This document shows positions 47,261 to 56,204 of a stretch of 64,000 nucleotides of DNA, piece after piece. The position numbers and the translations under genes were made by a program. Origin of the DNA: Streptomyces sp. NBC_00510 (GTDB lineage Bacteria; Actinomycetota; Actinomycetes; Streptomycetales; Streptomycetaceae); assembly GCA_036013505.1 (NCBI GenBank), contig CP107851.1, positions 1,550,001-1,614,000 of the forward strand, read 5' to 3'. Every line of letters begins with the position of its first letter. Within the stretch, counting starts at the first letter, position 1. The notes beneath the pieces are model-generated. The model did not search any database, was not told where the DNA came from, and saw only the letters and a program-made list of their open reading frames with translations.

Positions 47261-48919
47261 ATGGCGAATCCGACGATCCTGACCGTCGACGACGATCCGG
47301 CCGTGTCCCGCGCCGTGGCCCGGGACATCCGCCGCAGGTACGGGGACCGCTACCGGGTGGTGCGCGCCACCTCCGGGGACGAGGCCCTGAGCGCGCTGCG
47401 GGAGATCAAGCTGCGAGGGGAACAACTCGCGGTGATGCTCGCCGACTACCGCATGCCGAAGATGAACGGGGTGGAGTTCCTCGAGGCGGCGATGGACCTC
47501 TTCCCGCTGGCCCGCCGTGTGCTGCTGACTGCGTACGCCGACACCAGCGCGGCCATCGACGCCATCAACATCGTCGACCTCGACCACTACCTGCTGAAGC
47601 CGTGGAGTCCGCCGGAGGAGAACCTCTACCCGGTGATCGACACCCTGCTCGACGCGTGGATCACCACGCCGGACCCGACGGCGTCCGAGACCCGCGTGGT
47701 CGGCCACCGCTGGTCGGCGCCCTCGTTCAAGGTGCGTGACTTCCTCACCCGCAACCTGGTGCCCTACCGCTGGCTGCCCGCGGAGGAGCCCGAGGCCGAG
47801 CAGTTGCTGACCGCGGCCGGGCTGACGCCGGCCGACGTACCGCTGGTCGTCACCGCGGACGGGACGACGCTGGTGCGGCCCACGGAGGCCGAACTCGCCG
47901 CCCACGTGGGGCTGAGCACCGTCCCGGCCTCCGACTTCTACGACCTGGTGGTGGTCGGCGGCGGCCCGGCGGGGCTGGGCGCGGCGGTGTACGGCGCGTC
48001 CGAGGGTCTGCGCACGGTGCTGGTGGAACGCCGGGCGACCGGCGGCCAGGCGGGGCAGAGCAGCCGCATCGAGAACTACCTCGGCTTCCCGGACGGCGTC
48101 TCCGGCGCCCAGCTGACCGACCGGGCCCGCCGGCAGGCGACGAAGTTCGGGGCGGAGATCCTCAGCACCCGGGAGGTGGTCGCGCTGGAGGCGGTGGGCA
48201 GCGGGAGGGTGCTGTCCTTCGGTGACGGCTCCTCCATCGCGGCGCACACGGTGGTGCTGGCGACCGGGGTGTCCTACCGGCGGCTCGAAGCGCCGGGGCT
48301 GGCGGAGTTCACCGGCGCCGGGGTCTTCTACGGCTCGGCGATGACCGAGGCCATGAACTGCGCGGGCCAGGAGGTCTACATCGTCGGCGGGGCCAACTCG
48401 GCCGGGCAGGCGGCCGTCTACTTCTCCCGCAACGCGTGCCGGGTCCACCTGCTGATCCGCGGCGCGGACCTGCAGCGTTCGATGTCGCAGTACCTGATCG
48501 ACCAGATCGCGGCCATCGACAACATCAAGGTCAGCCCCTGCACCGAGGTCGTCGGCGGCAAGGGCGGCGACCACCTGGAGCAACTGATGCTCCGCGACGC
48601 GAAGACCGGCACGGTGACCACCGTCGACGCCTCGTTCCTGTTCGTCTTCATCGGCGCCGAACCCCGCACGGACTGGCTGGAGGGTGTCGTGGAGCGGGAC
48701 CGGCGCGGCTTCGTGGTCACCGGCCCGGACCTGATCGGCGGCGGCAAGCGGCCCGCGGGCTGGCCGCTCCCCCGTGACCCGTACCACCTGGAGGCCAGCG
48801 TGCCGGGTGTCTTCGCCGCCGGTGACGTGCGGGCGGAGTCGGTCAAGCGGGTGGCCTCCGCGGTCGGCGAGGGCGCGATGGCCGTATCCCTGGTGCACCG
48901 ATATCTGGAGGCGCAGTGA
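47261..48919 (+). CDS. Receiver domain fused to thioredoxin-reductase-like flavoprotein
   Basis: 552 residues. Residues 1-140 are a receiver domain: ILTVDDDPAVSRAVARDI, phospho-acceptor Asp in VMLADYRMPKMNG, then LLTAYAD and YLLKPWSPPEE. A linker of about 80 residues follows, then a two-dinucleotide-binding flavoprotein: DLVVVGGGPAGLGAAVYGAS, GGQAGQSSRIENYLGFPDG, EVYIVGGANSAGQAAVYFSR and VFAAGDVRAESVKRVASAVG. The CxxC of thioredoxin reductase is absent, replaced by VFYGSAMTEAMNCAG, so it cannot work as a classical TrxR. It overlaps the histidine kinase gene downstream in GTGA, which may phosphorylate the receiver. Confidence 0.92.
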   Translation: MANPTILTVDDDPAVSRAVARDIRRRYGDRYRVVRATSGDEALSALREIKLRGEQLAVMLADYRMPKMNGVEFLEAAMDLFPLARRVLLTAYADTSAAIDAINIVDLDHYLLKPWSPPEENLYPVIDTLLDAWITTPDPTASETRVVGHRWSAPSFKVRDFLTRNLVPYRWLPAEEPEAEQLLTAAGLTPADVPLVVTADGTTLVRPTEAELAAHVGLSTVPASDFYDLVVVGGGPAGLGAAVYGASEGLRTVLVERRATGGQAGQSSRIENYLGFPDGVSGAQLTDRARRQATKFGAEILSTREVVALEAVGSGRVLSFGDGSSIAAHTVVLATGVSYRRLEAPGLAEFTGAGVFYGSAMTEAMNCAGQEVYIVGGANSAGQAAVYFSRNACRVHLLIRGADLQRSMSQYLIDQIAAIDNIKVSPCTEVVGGKGGDHLEQLMLRDAKTGTVTTVDASFLFVFIGAEPRTDWLEGVVERDRRGFVVTGPDLIGGGKRPAGWPLPRDPYHLEASVPGVFAAGDVRAESVKRVASAVGEGAMAVSLVHRYLEAQ

Positions 48920-50373
48920 CCACGACGGACCGGCTCGGGCCGGAGCAGCTGCGGACCCTGTTCCTGTTCGAGTCGCTCGGCGAGAAGGAACTGGACTGGC
49001 TGGGCGAACAGGGCCGGGTGGAGCGGGTCCCGGCGAACAACCCCGTCTACGCCGAGGGCGATCCGGCGACCTGCTTCTACGTGCTGCTCAGCGGCACGGT
49101 GTCGCTGGGCCGCCTGGTCCACGGCGACGTGGTGGAGGTCAACCGCACCGACCTGCGCGGCGTGTACGCCGGGGCGACGCAGGCGTACCTCGGGGACCGG
49201 GTGGAGCAGACGTACCCCAACTCGCTGAAGGCGGTCACCGACTGCGAGTTCTTCGTGATCCCGGCCGAGGAGTTCGCCGGGGCGATGCGCTCGTGGTTCC
49301 CGATGGCGGTGCACCTGCTGGAGGGGGCGTTCTTCGGCTACCGCAAGCAGAACACGATCGTCGGGGAGCGCGAGCGGCTGCTGGCGCTGGGCTCGCTGTC
49401 CGCCGGGCTCACCCATGAGCTGAACAATCCGGCCGCCGCCGCGGTGCGCGCCACCTCGGCGCTGCGCGACCGGGTGGCCGGCATGCGGCACAAGCTGGCG
49501 ATGATCGCGGACGGCCGGCTCGACACCCGGCAGCTGCACCAGCTGGTCGAGCTGCAGGACGCCGCGATCAAGCGCATGGCGTCGGCGCCCGAGCGGTCGG
49601 CGCTGGAGGCGGCCGACGCCGAGGACGAGCTGACGGACTGGCTCGAGGACCACGGCGTCAACGGCTCCTGGGAGCTGTCCTCGACGCTGGTCGCGGGCGG
49701 GGTGGACGCCGAGTGGCTGGACTCCGTGGTCGACGCGGTCGGCGAGGACCGGCTGGAGGCGGCGATCCGCTGGCTCACGTACACCCTCGACACCGAACTG
49801 CTCATGGGCGAGATCGACGACGCCGTCACCAGGATCTCCGGACTGGTGGGGGCCGCGAAGCAGTACTCGCAGCTCGACCGGGCGCCGCAGCAGACGGTGG
49901 ACGTCCACGCGCTGCTCGACGCGACGCTCACGATGCTCCACGCGAAGATCCCCGGCGGGGTGCGGGTCGTGAAGGAGTACGACCGCAGCCTGCCGCAGAT
50001 CCAGGCGTACGGCGCCGAGCTCAACCAGGTGTGGACCAACCTCATCGTCAACGCCCTGGACGCCATGGACGGTTCGGGCACCCTGACGCTGCGCAGCTCG
50101 TGGGACGGCCCGGACCGCCTGGTGGTGGAGGTGGGCGACACCGGTCCCGGCATCTCCCCGGAGATCCGGCCGCGGATCTTCGAGCCGTTCTTCACCACCA
50201 AGCCGGTGGGCGAGGGCACCGGCTTGGGCCTGGACATCTCGTACCGCATCGTGGTCAACAAGCACCACGGCGACATCCGGGTCGCGTCGAGCCCCGGCGA
50301 CACGCGCTTCACCGTGTGCCTGCCGGTCGCCCAGCCCGAGAGGCAGCCGGGGGACGCGGAGCGGACGGGCTGA
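48916..50373 (+). CDS. Histidine kinase with N-terminal cyclic-nucleotide-binding-like domain
   Basis: 485 residues. N-terminal cNMP-binding fold at about 15-140: FLFESLGEKELDWLGEQGRV, NPVYAEGDPATCFYVLLSG and KAVTDCEFFVIPAEEF. The kinase core has an H-box (SLSAGLTHELNNPAAAAVRA, phospho-His about 168) and HATPase motifs: N-box NQVWTNLIVNALDAMDG, G1 VVEVGDTGPGIS, G2 GTGLGLDISYRI. No membrane helix, so it is cytosolic. Starts at GTG 48916 within the flavoprotein stop. Natural partner is the receiver-flavoprotein upstream. The ligand of the cNMP domain is not known. Confidence 0.92.
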   Translation: MTTTDRLGPEQLRTLFLFESLGEKELDWLGEQGRVERVPANNPVYAEGDPATCFYVLLSGTVSLGRLVHGDVVEVNRTDLRGVYAGATQAYLGDRVEQTYPNSLKAVTDCEFFVIPAEEFAGAMRSWFPMAVHLLEGAFFGYRKQNTIVGERERLLALGSLSAGLTHELNNPAAAAVRATSALRDRVAGMRHKLAMIADGRLDTRQLHQLVELQDAAIKRMASAPERSALEAADAEDELTDWLEDHGVNGSWELSSTLVAGGVDAEWLDSVVDAVGEDRLEAAIRWLTYTLDTELLMGEIDDAVTRISGLVGAAKQYSQLDRAPQQTVDVHALLDATLTMLHAKIPGGVRVVKEYDRSLPQIQAYGAELNQVWTNLIVNALDAMDGSGTLTLRSSWDGPDRLVVEVGDTGPGISPEIRPRIFEPFFTTKPVGEGTGLGLDISYRIVVNKHHGDIRVASSPGDTRFTVCLPVAQPERQPGDAERTG

Positions 50374-50398
50374 GCCCTCCCCCGGACCGCGGGGCGGG

Positions 50399-50728
50399 TC
50401 AGGCCACGGGGCTCTTCGGGAGCGTCCGGGCGCGGTCGCGGCCGACGGGCAGCTGTCCGTCGGCCGCGCTCTTCAGCGACCGCAGGGCCAGCAGCAGCAC
50501 ACCGATGTCGTCGATGAGGATCGGATCCGGCAGCAGGTCCACCGGGCACACCAGGTAGATCACCGCGGCCCAGAAGGCCAGCTTGCCCGAGCGCGGCACG
50601 TCGGCGCTGCGCAGCAGGGCGCGGATCCGCGCCATCTTCACCACGAGCACCACGGCCACCACGAGCATCACCACGACAGCCGCCGCGACGATCACCAGGG
50701 CCGTGGTCGACCAGTCACCCAGGTCCAT
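50399..50728 (-). CDS. YkvA/DUF1232-family membrane protein
   Basis: 109 residues. One N-terminal membrane helix (TTALVIVAAAVVVMLVVAVV), a basic segment, then the DUF1232 core GKLAFWAAVIYLVCPVDLLP, PDPILIDDIGVLLLALRSLK. The motif YLVxPxDLxPD is diagnostic. Function unknown. GGGAGGC precedes ATG 50728. Its start lies 14 nt inside the end of the transglutaminase-like gene, so the two are coupled. Confidence 0.9.
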   Translation of the reverse strand: MDLGDWSTTALVIVAAAVVVMLVVAVVLVVKMARIRALLRSADVPRSGKLAFWAAVIYLVCPVDLLPDPILIDDIGVLLLALRSLKSAADGQLPVGRDRARTLPKSPVA

Positions 50729-51209
50729 GTCTGCCTCCCTCGCTCCCGTGTACCCGTCCGCCGTGCGCGGAAACGGTACCTGACCCGGACGGACGGTGCC
50801 GCCGGATGATGCCGGTCAGCCGGCGGTAGGCCTCGCGCATCTCGTGACGGGCGAAGTCCTCGCGGACGTCGATGAGGGCGCCGTGGGAGGCGGTGGGGTC
50901 GACCGTGAAGCGGTCGTGCCAGCCACCTCCCGAGGCGATGATCACGGGGGCGTCGACCCCGTCGAACTGGTCGGCGGTGATGTCGACGCGCAGGCCGTTC
51001 TTCTCGATCCACGCGTGGGAGGCGCGGTTCTCCCAGGCGCTGACGTAGGTCCACACGCCCTGGCCGTTCTCGTACAGGTACTGGCCGAGGAGGATCGAGG
51101 CGTCCCCGCACGAGCCGTACGGGAAACGCTCCAGGGAAACCAGTCCCGGGTCGGGGCAGTCGACGATCGCCTGCCGGAACCCGAGGGCCAGTGTGCGGAG
51201 TTCGGACAC
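50715..51209 (-). CDS. Transglutaminase-like (Cys-His-Asp) protein
   Basis: 164 residues. A possible catalytic triad is visible in order: Cys in RFPYGSCGDASILLGQYL (about 34), His in NRASHAWIEKNGLRVDIT (about 66) and Asp in VDITADQFDGVD (about 76), the spacing of small bacterial transglutaminase-like folds. A basic, low-complexity C-terminal tail (about 140-164) overlaps the YkvA start. It starts at GTG 51209, with a weak ribosome-binding site. Substrate unknown; could be a peptidase or amidase. Confidence 0.65.
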   Translation of the reverse strand: MSELRTLALGFRQAIVDCPDPGLVSLERFPYGSCGDASILLGQYLYENGQGVWTYVSAWENRASHAWIEKNGLRVDITADQFDGVDAPVIIASGGGWHDRFTVDPTASHGALIDVREDFARHEMREAYRRLTGIIRRHRPSGSGTVSAHGGRVHGSEGGRHGPG

Positions 51210-51636
51210 CTGCGGAGTCTAACCCGTGAAGATCATCTGTGGGACCCGTGGAGCCGGCCCTTCTGCCGGACGCCAACCCGGGCGGCGGAAAGCGCGGGGA
51301 CGCGTGGGGAACGGGGGCATGGTGGTGGCAGCGGCCGGAACCGGTACCCGAGCCGGTTCCGGCTGCTGCGGCGGCAGTCAACCGAGCGACCCGGATGGCG
51401 TCAAGACTTCACGTCAAGATTGGTGCGGAGAGCTTCGGGTGGCCCGGATGGGGCTGCTCGCGTTCAAGTTCCGAACGGATGAGACTCCCTGCAGGTCACG
51501 GCGACGTAAGGGCCTGCAGCGGCAGCCGAGCTGTTAACCCGTCAGAAACACTTTCTGCGAGGACACTTGACCGCGACTTCTGTCACGTCTTAACTCACGC
51601 CCTAAATTAAGTCGTGAGGCTGACACAGGAGTTCCT
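51210..51636. other. 427-nt region upstream of the CBM32 protein, with repeats
   Basis: No gene fits. Direct repeat CGTCAAGA at 51399-51406 and 51412-51419, inverted repeat at 51543-51557 (listed separately), and a stem CTCACG (51594-51599) / CGTGAG (51613-51618) just before the ribosome-binding site. The last 100 nt are clearly AT-richer than average, as expected of a promoter region. Confidence 0.55.
51543..51557. promoter_or_regulatory. Perfect inverted repeat CAGAAA-CAC-TTTCTG
   Basis: A perfect 15-bp dyad, 80 nt upstream of the secreted beta-helix gene start. Its shape fits a small dimeric repressor or activator. The cognate regulator is unknown. Confidence 0.5.
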
Positions 51637-53814
51637 ATGAGACCCGAAGTCAATGCCGCCCGCCGCAGACCCCTGGGGCTGATCGCCCTCCTGGCGGTGC
51701 TGCTCGCCCTGATCACCGTCCCGGCCGGACCGCTCACCGGGGCCCACGCCGCCGCCTGCGGCACCGCCAATGCCGCACAGGGCAGGACCGCCACCGCCTC
51801 CTCCACCGAGAACGGCTCCTTCACCGCCGCCGGCGCCGTCGACGGCAACGCCGGAACCCGCTGGTCCAGCGCCTTCAGCGACCCCCAGTGGATCCAGGTG
51901 GACCTCGGCGGCTCCCAGAGCGTCTGCGAGGTCGTCCTCACCTGGGAGGCCGCCTACGCCAAGGCCTACCAGATCCAGCTCTCCGCCAACGGCACCGACT
52001 GGACCACGGTCGCCTCCACGACCACCGGCGCCGGCGGCACCGAGACCCGCGCCGTCAGCGGCACCGGCCGCTACCTGCGCGTGTACGGCACCACCCGCGC
52101 CACCGCATACGGCTACTCGCTGTGGGAGCTCGCCGTGCACACCACCGACGGCGGCACCGGCCCGGTGATCCCCGGCGGCGGCGACCTCGGCCCGAACGTC
52201 CTGATCTTCGACCCCTCGACCCCGGGCATCCAGGCCAAGCTGGACCAGGTCTTCCAGCAGCAGGAGTCCGCGCAGTTCGGCACCGGACGCTACGCGCTGC
52301 TGTTCAAGCCCGGTACCTACAACAACATCAACGCCAACATCGGCTTCTACACCTCGATCGCCGGGCTCGGCCTCTCCCCCGACGACACCACCTTCAACGG
52401 CGACGTCACCGTGGACGCCGGCTGGTTCAACGGCAACGCCACCCAGAACTTCTGGCGCTCCGCGGAGAACCTCGCCCTCAACCCGGTCTCCGGCACCGAC
52501 CGCTGGGCCGTCGCCCAGGCCGCGCCCTTCCGCCGCATGCACGTCAAGGGCGGCCTCAACCTCGCGCCCAACGGCTACGGCTGGGCCAGCGGCGGCTACA
52601 TCGCCGACAGCAAGATCGACGGCACCGTGGGCCCGTACTCGCAGCAGCAGTGGTACACCCGCGACAGCTCGGTCGGCGGCTGGACCAACGGCGTGTGGAA
52701 CATGGTCTTCTCCGGCGTCCAGGGCGCTCCCGCGCAGAGCTTCCCCAACCCGCCGTACACCACGCTCGACACCACCCCCGTCTCCCGTGAGAAGCCCTTC
52801 CTGTACCTCGACGGCAACGACTACAAGGTCTTCGTGCCGGCCAAGCGCACCAACGCCCGCGGCACCAGCTGGGGCAACGGCGCGCCGCAGGGCTCGTCGA
52901 TCCCGCTGAGCCAGTTCTACGTGGTCAAGCCGGGCGCGACGGCCGCCACCATCAACGCCGCGCTCGCCCAGGGCCTCAACCTGCTGTTCACCCCGGGCAT
53001 CTACCACGTCGACCAGACCATCAACGTCACCCGCGCCGACACGGTCGTGCTGGGCCTCGGGCTCGCGACGGTCATCCCCGACAACGGCGTCACCGCCATG
53101 AAGGTCGCCGACGTCGACGGAGTGAAGCTGGCCGGCTTCCTGATCGACGCCGGTGCGGTCAACTCCCAGGTGCTGCTCCAGGTCGGCCCGCAGGGCGCGG
53201 CCGCCGACCACGCCGCCAACCCGACGACCGTGCAGGACGTCTTCATCCGCATCGGCGGCGCCGGACCGGGCAAGGCGACCACCAGCATGGAGGTCAACAG
53301 CGACGACACCGTCATCGACCACACCTGGATCTGGCGCGCCGACCACGGCGCCGGAGTGGGCTGGGACACCAACCCGGCCGACTACGGCCTGCGCGTGAAC
53401 GGCGACGACGTCCTGGTCACCGGCCTGTTCGTCGAGCACTTCAAGAAGTACGACGTCCAGTGGAGCGGCGAGCGGGGCAGGACGGTCTTCTTCCAGAACG
53501 AGATCGCCTACGACGCCCCCAACCAGGCCGCCATCCAGAACGGCGCGACGAAGGGCTGGGCCGCCTACAAGGTGGACGACTCGGTGAACACCCACGAGGC
53601 CTGGGGCCTGGGCAGCTACTGCAACTTCACCACCGATCCGACGATCCGCATGGACCACGGCTTCGAGGTCCCGGTGAAGTCCGGGATCAAGATGCACGAC
53701 GTCCTGGTGGTCTCCCTGGGCGGCATGGGCCAGTACGACCACGTCATCAACAGCACCGGTGCCGCGACCTCCGGCACCTCGACCACGCCGTCCACGGTGG
53801 TCTCGTTCCCCTGA
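51637..53814 (+). CDS. Secreted CBM32 plus right-handed beta-helix protein
   Basis: 725 residues. Sec signal LGLIALLAVLLALITVPAGP, cleavage near AHA-AAC. Residues about 40-175 are an F5/8-type C (CBM32-like) module: ATASSTENGSFTAAGAVDGN, RWSSAFSDPQWIQVDLGG and YLRVYGTTRATAYGYSLWEL. The remaining 540 residues are a pectate-lyase/GH55-like beta-helix: LLFKPGTYNNINANIGFYTS, LLFTPGIYHVDQTINVTRAD and TSMEVNSDDTVIDHTWIWRA. Streptomyces homologues are often misannotated as adenylyl cyclase. It likely binds and perhaps cleaves a polysaccharide, but the glycosidase family is not certain. CAGGAG precedes ATG 51637. Confidence 0.85.
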   Translation: MRPEVNAARRRPLGLIALLAVLLALITVPAGPLTGAHAAACGTANAAQGRTATASSTENGSFTAAGAVDGNAGTRWSSAFSDPQWIQVDLGGSQSVCEVVLTWEAAYAKAYQIQLSANGTDWTTVASTTTGAGGTETRAVSGTGRYLRVYGTTRATAYGYSLWELAVHTTDGGTGPVIPGGGDLGPNVLIFDPSTPGIQAKLDQVFQQQESAQFGTGRYALLFKPGTYNNINANIGFYTSIAGLGLSPDDTTFNGDVTVDAGWFNGNATQNFWRSAENLALNPVSGTDRWAVAQAAPFRRMHVKGGLNLAPNGYGWASGGYIADSKIDGTVGPYSQQQWYTRDSSVGGWTNGVWNMVFSGVQGAPAQSFPNPPYTTLDTTPVSREKPFLYLDGNDYKVFVPAKRTNARGTSWGNGAPQGSSIPLSQFYVVKPGATAATINAALAQGLNLLFTPGIYHVDQTINVTRADTVVLGLGLATVIPDNGVTAMKVADVDGVKLAGFLIDAGAVNSQVLLQVGPQGAAADHAANPTTVQDVFIRIGGAGPGKATTSMEVNSDDTVIDHTWIWRADHGAGVGWDTNPADYGLRVNGDDVLVTGLFVEHFKKYDVQWSGERGRTVFFQNEIAYDAPNQAAIQNGATKGWAAYKVDDSVNTHEAWGLGSYCNFTTDPTIRMDHGFEVPVKSGIKMHDVLVVSLGGMGQYDHVINSTGAATSGTSTTPSTVVSFP

Positions 53815-53828
53815 CGGCACACCGGGCA

Positions 53829-53858
53829 GGGGTGCCCCGTCCTCCGGCGGGGCACCCC
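53829..53858. terminator. Hairpin terminator after the beta-helix gene
   Basis: GGGGTGCCCCG (53829-53839) pairs with CGGGGCACCCC (53848-53858) over an 8-nt loop between the convergent beta-helix and ltrA genes. Confidence 0.75.
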
Positions 53859-53869
53859 CTCCGCCGTCC

Positions 53870-55075
53870 TCAGGCGGCCGGCAGGCGGCGGGAGTGGCGG
53901 GAGTGCAGCACCTCGCCGACGGCGACCGCCGCCGCCATGGCGAGCCCCGCCACCGGCACCGCCGCACTCCCGCAGAAGGTGCTCGCGAGCACCACCAGGG
54001 CACAGGCGGGCAGCACCGCGTGCTCGGCGAACCCGCGCTTGGCGCTGCGGGAGTGGATCAGCCAGACCGTCAGCAGGAAGAGCGCGGTCGGCAGCGTGGC
54101 GGCGGCCGCGGCGGCCGTCTGCGAGATGTGGGCCTTGTGCACGGCCTGCTCGACCACCACTTCCAGCCCCGCCCCGATGGCGGCGGCCGAGCCGAAGACG
54201 AGGTAGTGCCCGTAGCCCCAAAGGAACGCCCGCGCGCTGCTGGTGAGGTGCTGGTGGATGGGGATGGCGAAGTAGATCCAGTAGGCGCAGAAGACGATGA
54301 GCAGTCCCCCGATGGCGACGGGCAGCAGCTCGCCGAGCGCGGTGGACTCGTCGAGGGCGGACTGCACGGCCACCGTCGCGGCGGCCACCGACTCACCGAG
54401 CACGATGATGGTGAAGAGGCCGTAGCGCTCGGAGATGTGGTGCGGGTGCCAGGTGGTGCGCTGCGCCCGCTCGGCCCAGGCGGGCACCGCGAGTTCCGCG
54501 ACGGCCAGGATCAGGAAGCCCCAGTTCCACAGCCCGCCGACGGGCTGGAGCAGCAGAACGACCCATCCCACCTGGACGACGACCAGACCGGCGGCGTAGC
54601 TCAGTGCCGTGGTCCGTGCCGGTCCGGCCGCGTTGCGTGCCGCGCGCAGCCACTGGAAGGCGAGTGCGACGCGCATGATGATGTAGCCGGCCACGGCGAT
54701 CGAGAAGTCGTTGGCGTCGAAGGCGCGGGGAACCCCGGCCGCCAGGACCAGGACGCCGGTGATCTGGACGAAGGTGGCGATGCGGTACGGCACGTCGTCG
54801 GTGTCGAAGGCCGAGGCGAACCAGGTGAAGTTCATCCACGCCAGCCAGATCGCGAAGAAGACCAGGCAGTAGCCGAGGACACCGCGCCCGGCATGACCCT
54901 CGGCGACCGCGTGCACCAGCCGGGCGCCGGCCTGGGCGACCGCCACCACGAAACAGAGGTCGAAGAGCAGTTCCAGCGGGGTGGCGACCCGGTGCGGCTC
55001 GTGCGGGTCGCGGGCCGTCATCCGGACCAGCGGGCGGAAGCGGCGGTCCGGCGCCACGTGATCGTGATCGGTCAT
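53870..55075 (-). CDS. Low temperature requirement protein A (LtrA)
   Basis: 401 residues with about 11 membrane helices. The LtrA signature is clear: HRVATPLELLFDLCFVVAVA, then ARLVHAVAEGHAGRGVLGYC, FFAIWLAWMNFTWFASAFD, SERYGLFTIIVLGESV and AFLWGYGHYLVFGSAAAIGA. Function of LtrA is unclear; a role in cold growth comes from Listeria. The start was set at ATG 55075 (MTDHDHVAPD). TACGAT 6 nt upstream suggests a leaderless transcript, which explains the missing ribosome-binding site. Confidence 0.92.
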   Translation of the reverse strand: MTDHDHVAPDRRFRPLVRMTARDPHEPHRVATPLELLFDLCFVVAVAQAGARLVHAVAEGHAGRGVLGYCLVFFAIWLAWMNFTWFASAFDTDDVPYRIATFVQITGVLVLAAGVPRAFDANDFSIAVAGYIIMRVALAFQWLRAARNAAGPARTTALSYAAGLVVVQVGWVVLLLQPVGGLWNWGFLILAVAELAVPAWAERAQRTTWHPHHISERYGLFTIIVLGESVAAATVAVQSALDESTALGELLPVAIGGLLIVFCAYWIYFAIPIHQHLTSSARAFLWGYGHYLVFGSAAAIGAGLEVVVEQAVHKAHISQTAAAAAATLPTALFLLTVWLIHSRSAKRGFAEHAVLPACALVVLASTFCGSAAVPVAGLAMAAAVAVGEVLHSRHSRRLPAA

Positions 55076-55081
55076 CCGCGC

Positions 55082-55087
55082 ATCGTA
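55082..55087 (-). promoter_or_regulatory. -10 box for leaderless ltrA transcript
   Basis: TACGAT on the minus strand (a TANNNT box) is separated from the ltrA ATG by 6 nt, so transcription would begin at the A of ATG. No Shine-Dalgarno sequence is present. Confidence 0.45.
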
Positions 55088-55154
55088 GGCGGTGCGCGCG
55101 TGCCCGCGCCCGAAGGGACCGGGCGCGGGCACGTGGCGGGGGACGGGGTGGAGG

Positions 55155-56021
55155 TCAGGCGCAGCCGTCCTGGAGCAGTCCGGCCCGCAGCCGGGCCAGG
55201 GTGCGCGAGAGCAGCCGGGAGACGTGCATCTGCGTGCAGCCCATGATCTCGCCGATCTGGGCCTGCGTCAGTTCCTCCACGTAGCGCAGATGGAGCAGCT
55301 GCCGGTCGCGTTCGCCGAGCTCCACGACGAGCGGTGCGAGGGAGCCGAGGTCCTCGACGAGTTCCATGGCGGGGTCGACCGCGCCGATGAAGTCGGCGAG
55401 CACGGTCTCGCCGTCGTCGCCGTCGTCGCCGTTCATGGCGGCGTCGAGGGAGGAGGCGGTGTAACCGTTGGAGGCCACCTGGGCCTCGACCACCTCGGCC
55501 TCGGAGATGTCCATGAGCGCCGCGAGCTCGCTCACCTTGGGGGCGCGGCCCAGCCGGGAGGACAGCTCGTCCCGGGCGCGGGCCAGCTCCACCCGGCGCT
55601 CCTGGAGGCGGCGCGGCACGTGCACGGCCCAGGTGGTGTCGCGGAAGAACCGCTTGATCTCACCGACGATGTACGGCACCGCGAAGGTGGTGAACTCGAC
55701 CTCGCGCGAGATGTCGAACCGGTCGATGGCCTTGATCAGCCCGATCGTGCCGACCTGGACGATGTCCTCCATCTCGTCGCTGCGGTCGCGGAAGCGCCTG
55801 GCCGCGAACCGCACGAGCGACATGTTCATCTCGATCAGGGTGTTACGGGCGTACTGGTGTTCGTGAGTGCCCTCCTCGAGCACCGTCAGGCGCTCGAGGA
55901 AGAGCTTGGACAGCCGGCGCGCGCTCGTGGGGGCCACGCTGCTCGGGTCGGTGATCTGCGGCAGTACGTCGACCTCGGGGCTCTCGACCCCGGTGCTCGT
56001 CCCGCTCACGTGGGCGATCAC
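55155..56021 (-). CDS. SigB/SigF-subfamily RNA polymerase sigma factor
   Basis: 288 residues. Sigma region 2: RNTLIEMNMSLVRFAARRFR, then MEDIVQVGTIGLIKAIDRFD and EFTTFAVPYIVGEIKRFFRD; region 3: VHVPRRLQERRVELARARDE; region 4: LGERDRQLLHLRYVEELTQA with the DNA-binding helix QAQIGEIMGCTQMHVSRLLS. It belongs to the SigB/F/G stress and sporulation group. GTG 56021 (VIAHVSGTST) was chosen because GAGGAGG is 5 nt before it, whereas GTG 56036 is part of that site. No anti-sigma gene is directly downstream, but an RsbW-like gene starts divergently 184 nt away. Confidence 0.93.
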   Translation of the reverse strand: MIAHVSGTSTGVESPEVDVLPQITDPSSVAPTSARRLSKLFLERLTVLEEGTHEHQYARNTLIEMNMSLVRFAARRFRDRSDEMEDIVQVGTIGLIKAIDRFDISREVEFTTFAVPYIVGEIKRFFRDTTWAVHVPRRLQERRVELARARDELSSRLGRAPKVSELAALMDISEAEVVEAQVASNGYTASSLDAAMNGDDGDDGETVLADFIGAVDPAMELVEDLGSLAPLVVELGERDRQLLHLRYVEELTQAQIGEIMGCTQMHVSRLLSRTLARLRAGLLQDGCA

Positions 56022-56204
56022 GGCTCCTCCTCGCACCTCTGCACCTCTACGTCATGTTCCCGTACGTTGCCCCTCGGGTACCCCCTCCTCCGCGAAGCAT
56101 TCCCCCCGATCCCGGAAGAACGAGAATCGCGCCAAAGGCAGCGTAGGACCGGCCAGTAGGGGCAGACCACAGAGGGACCGATGATGCCTACGGGGTGATC
56201 GTGC

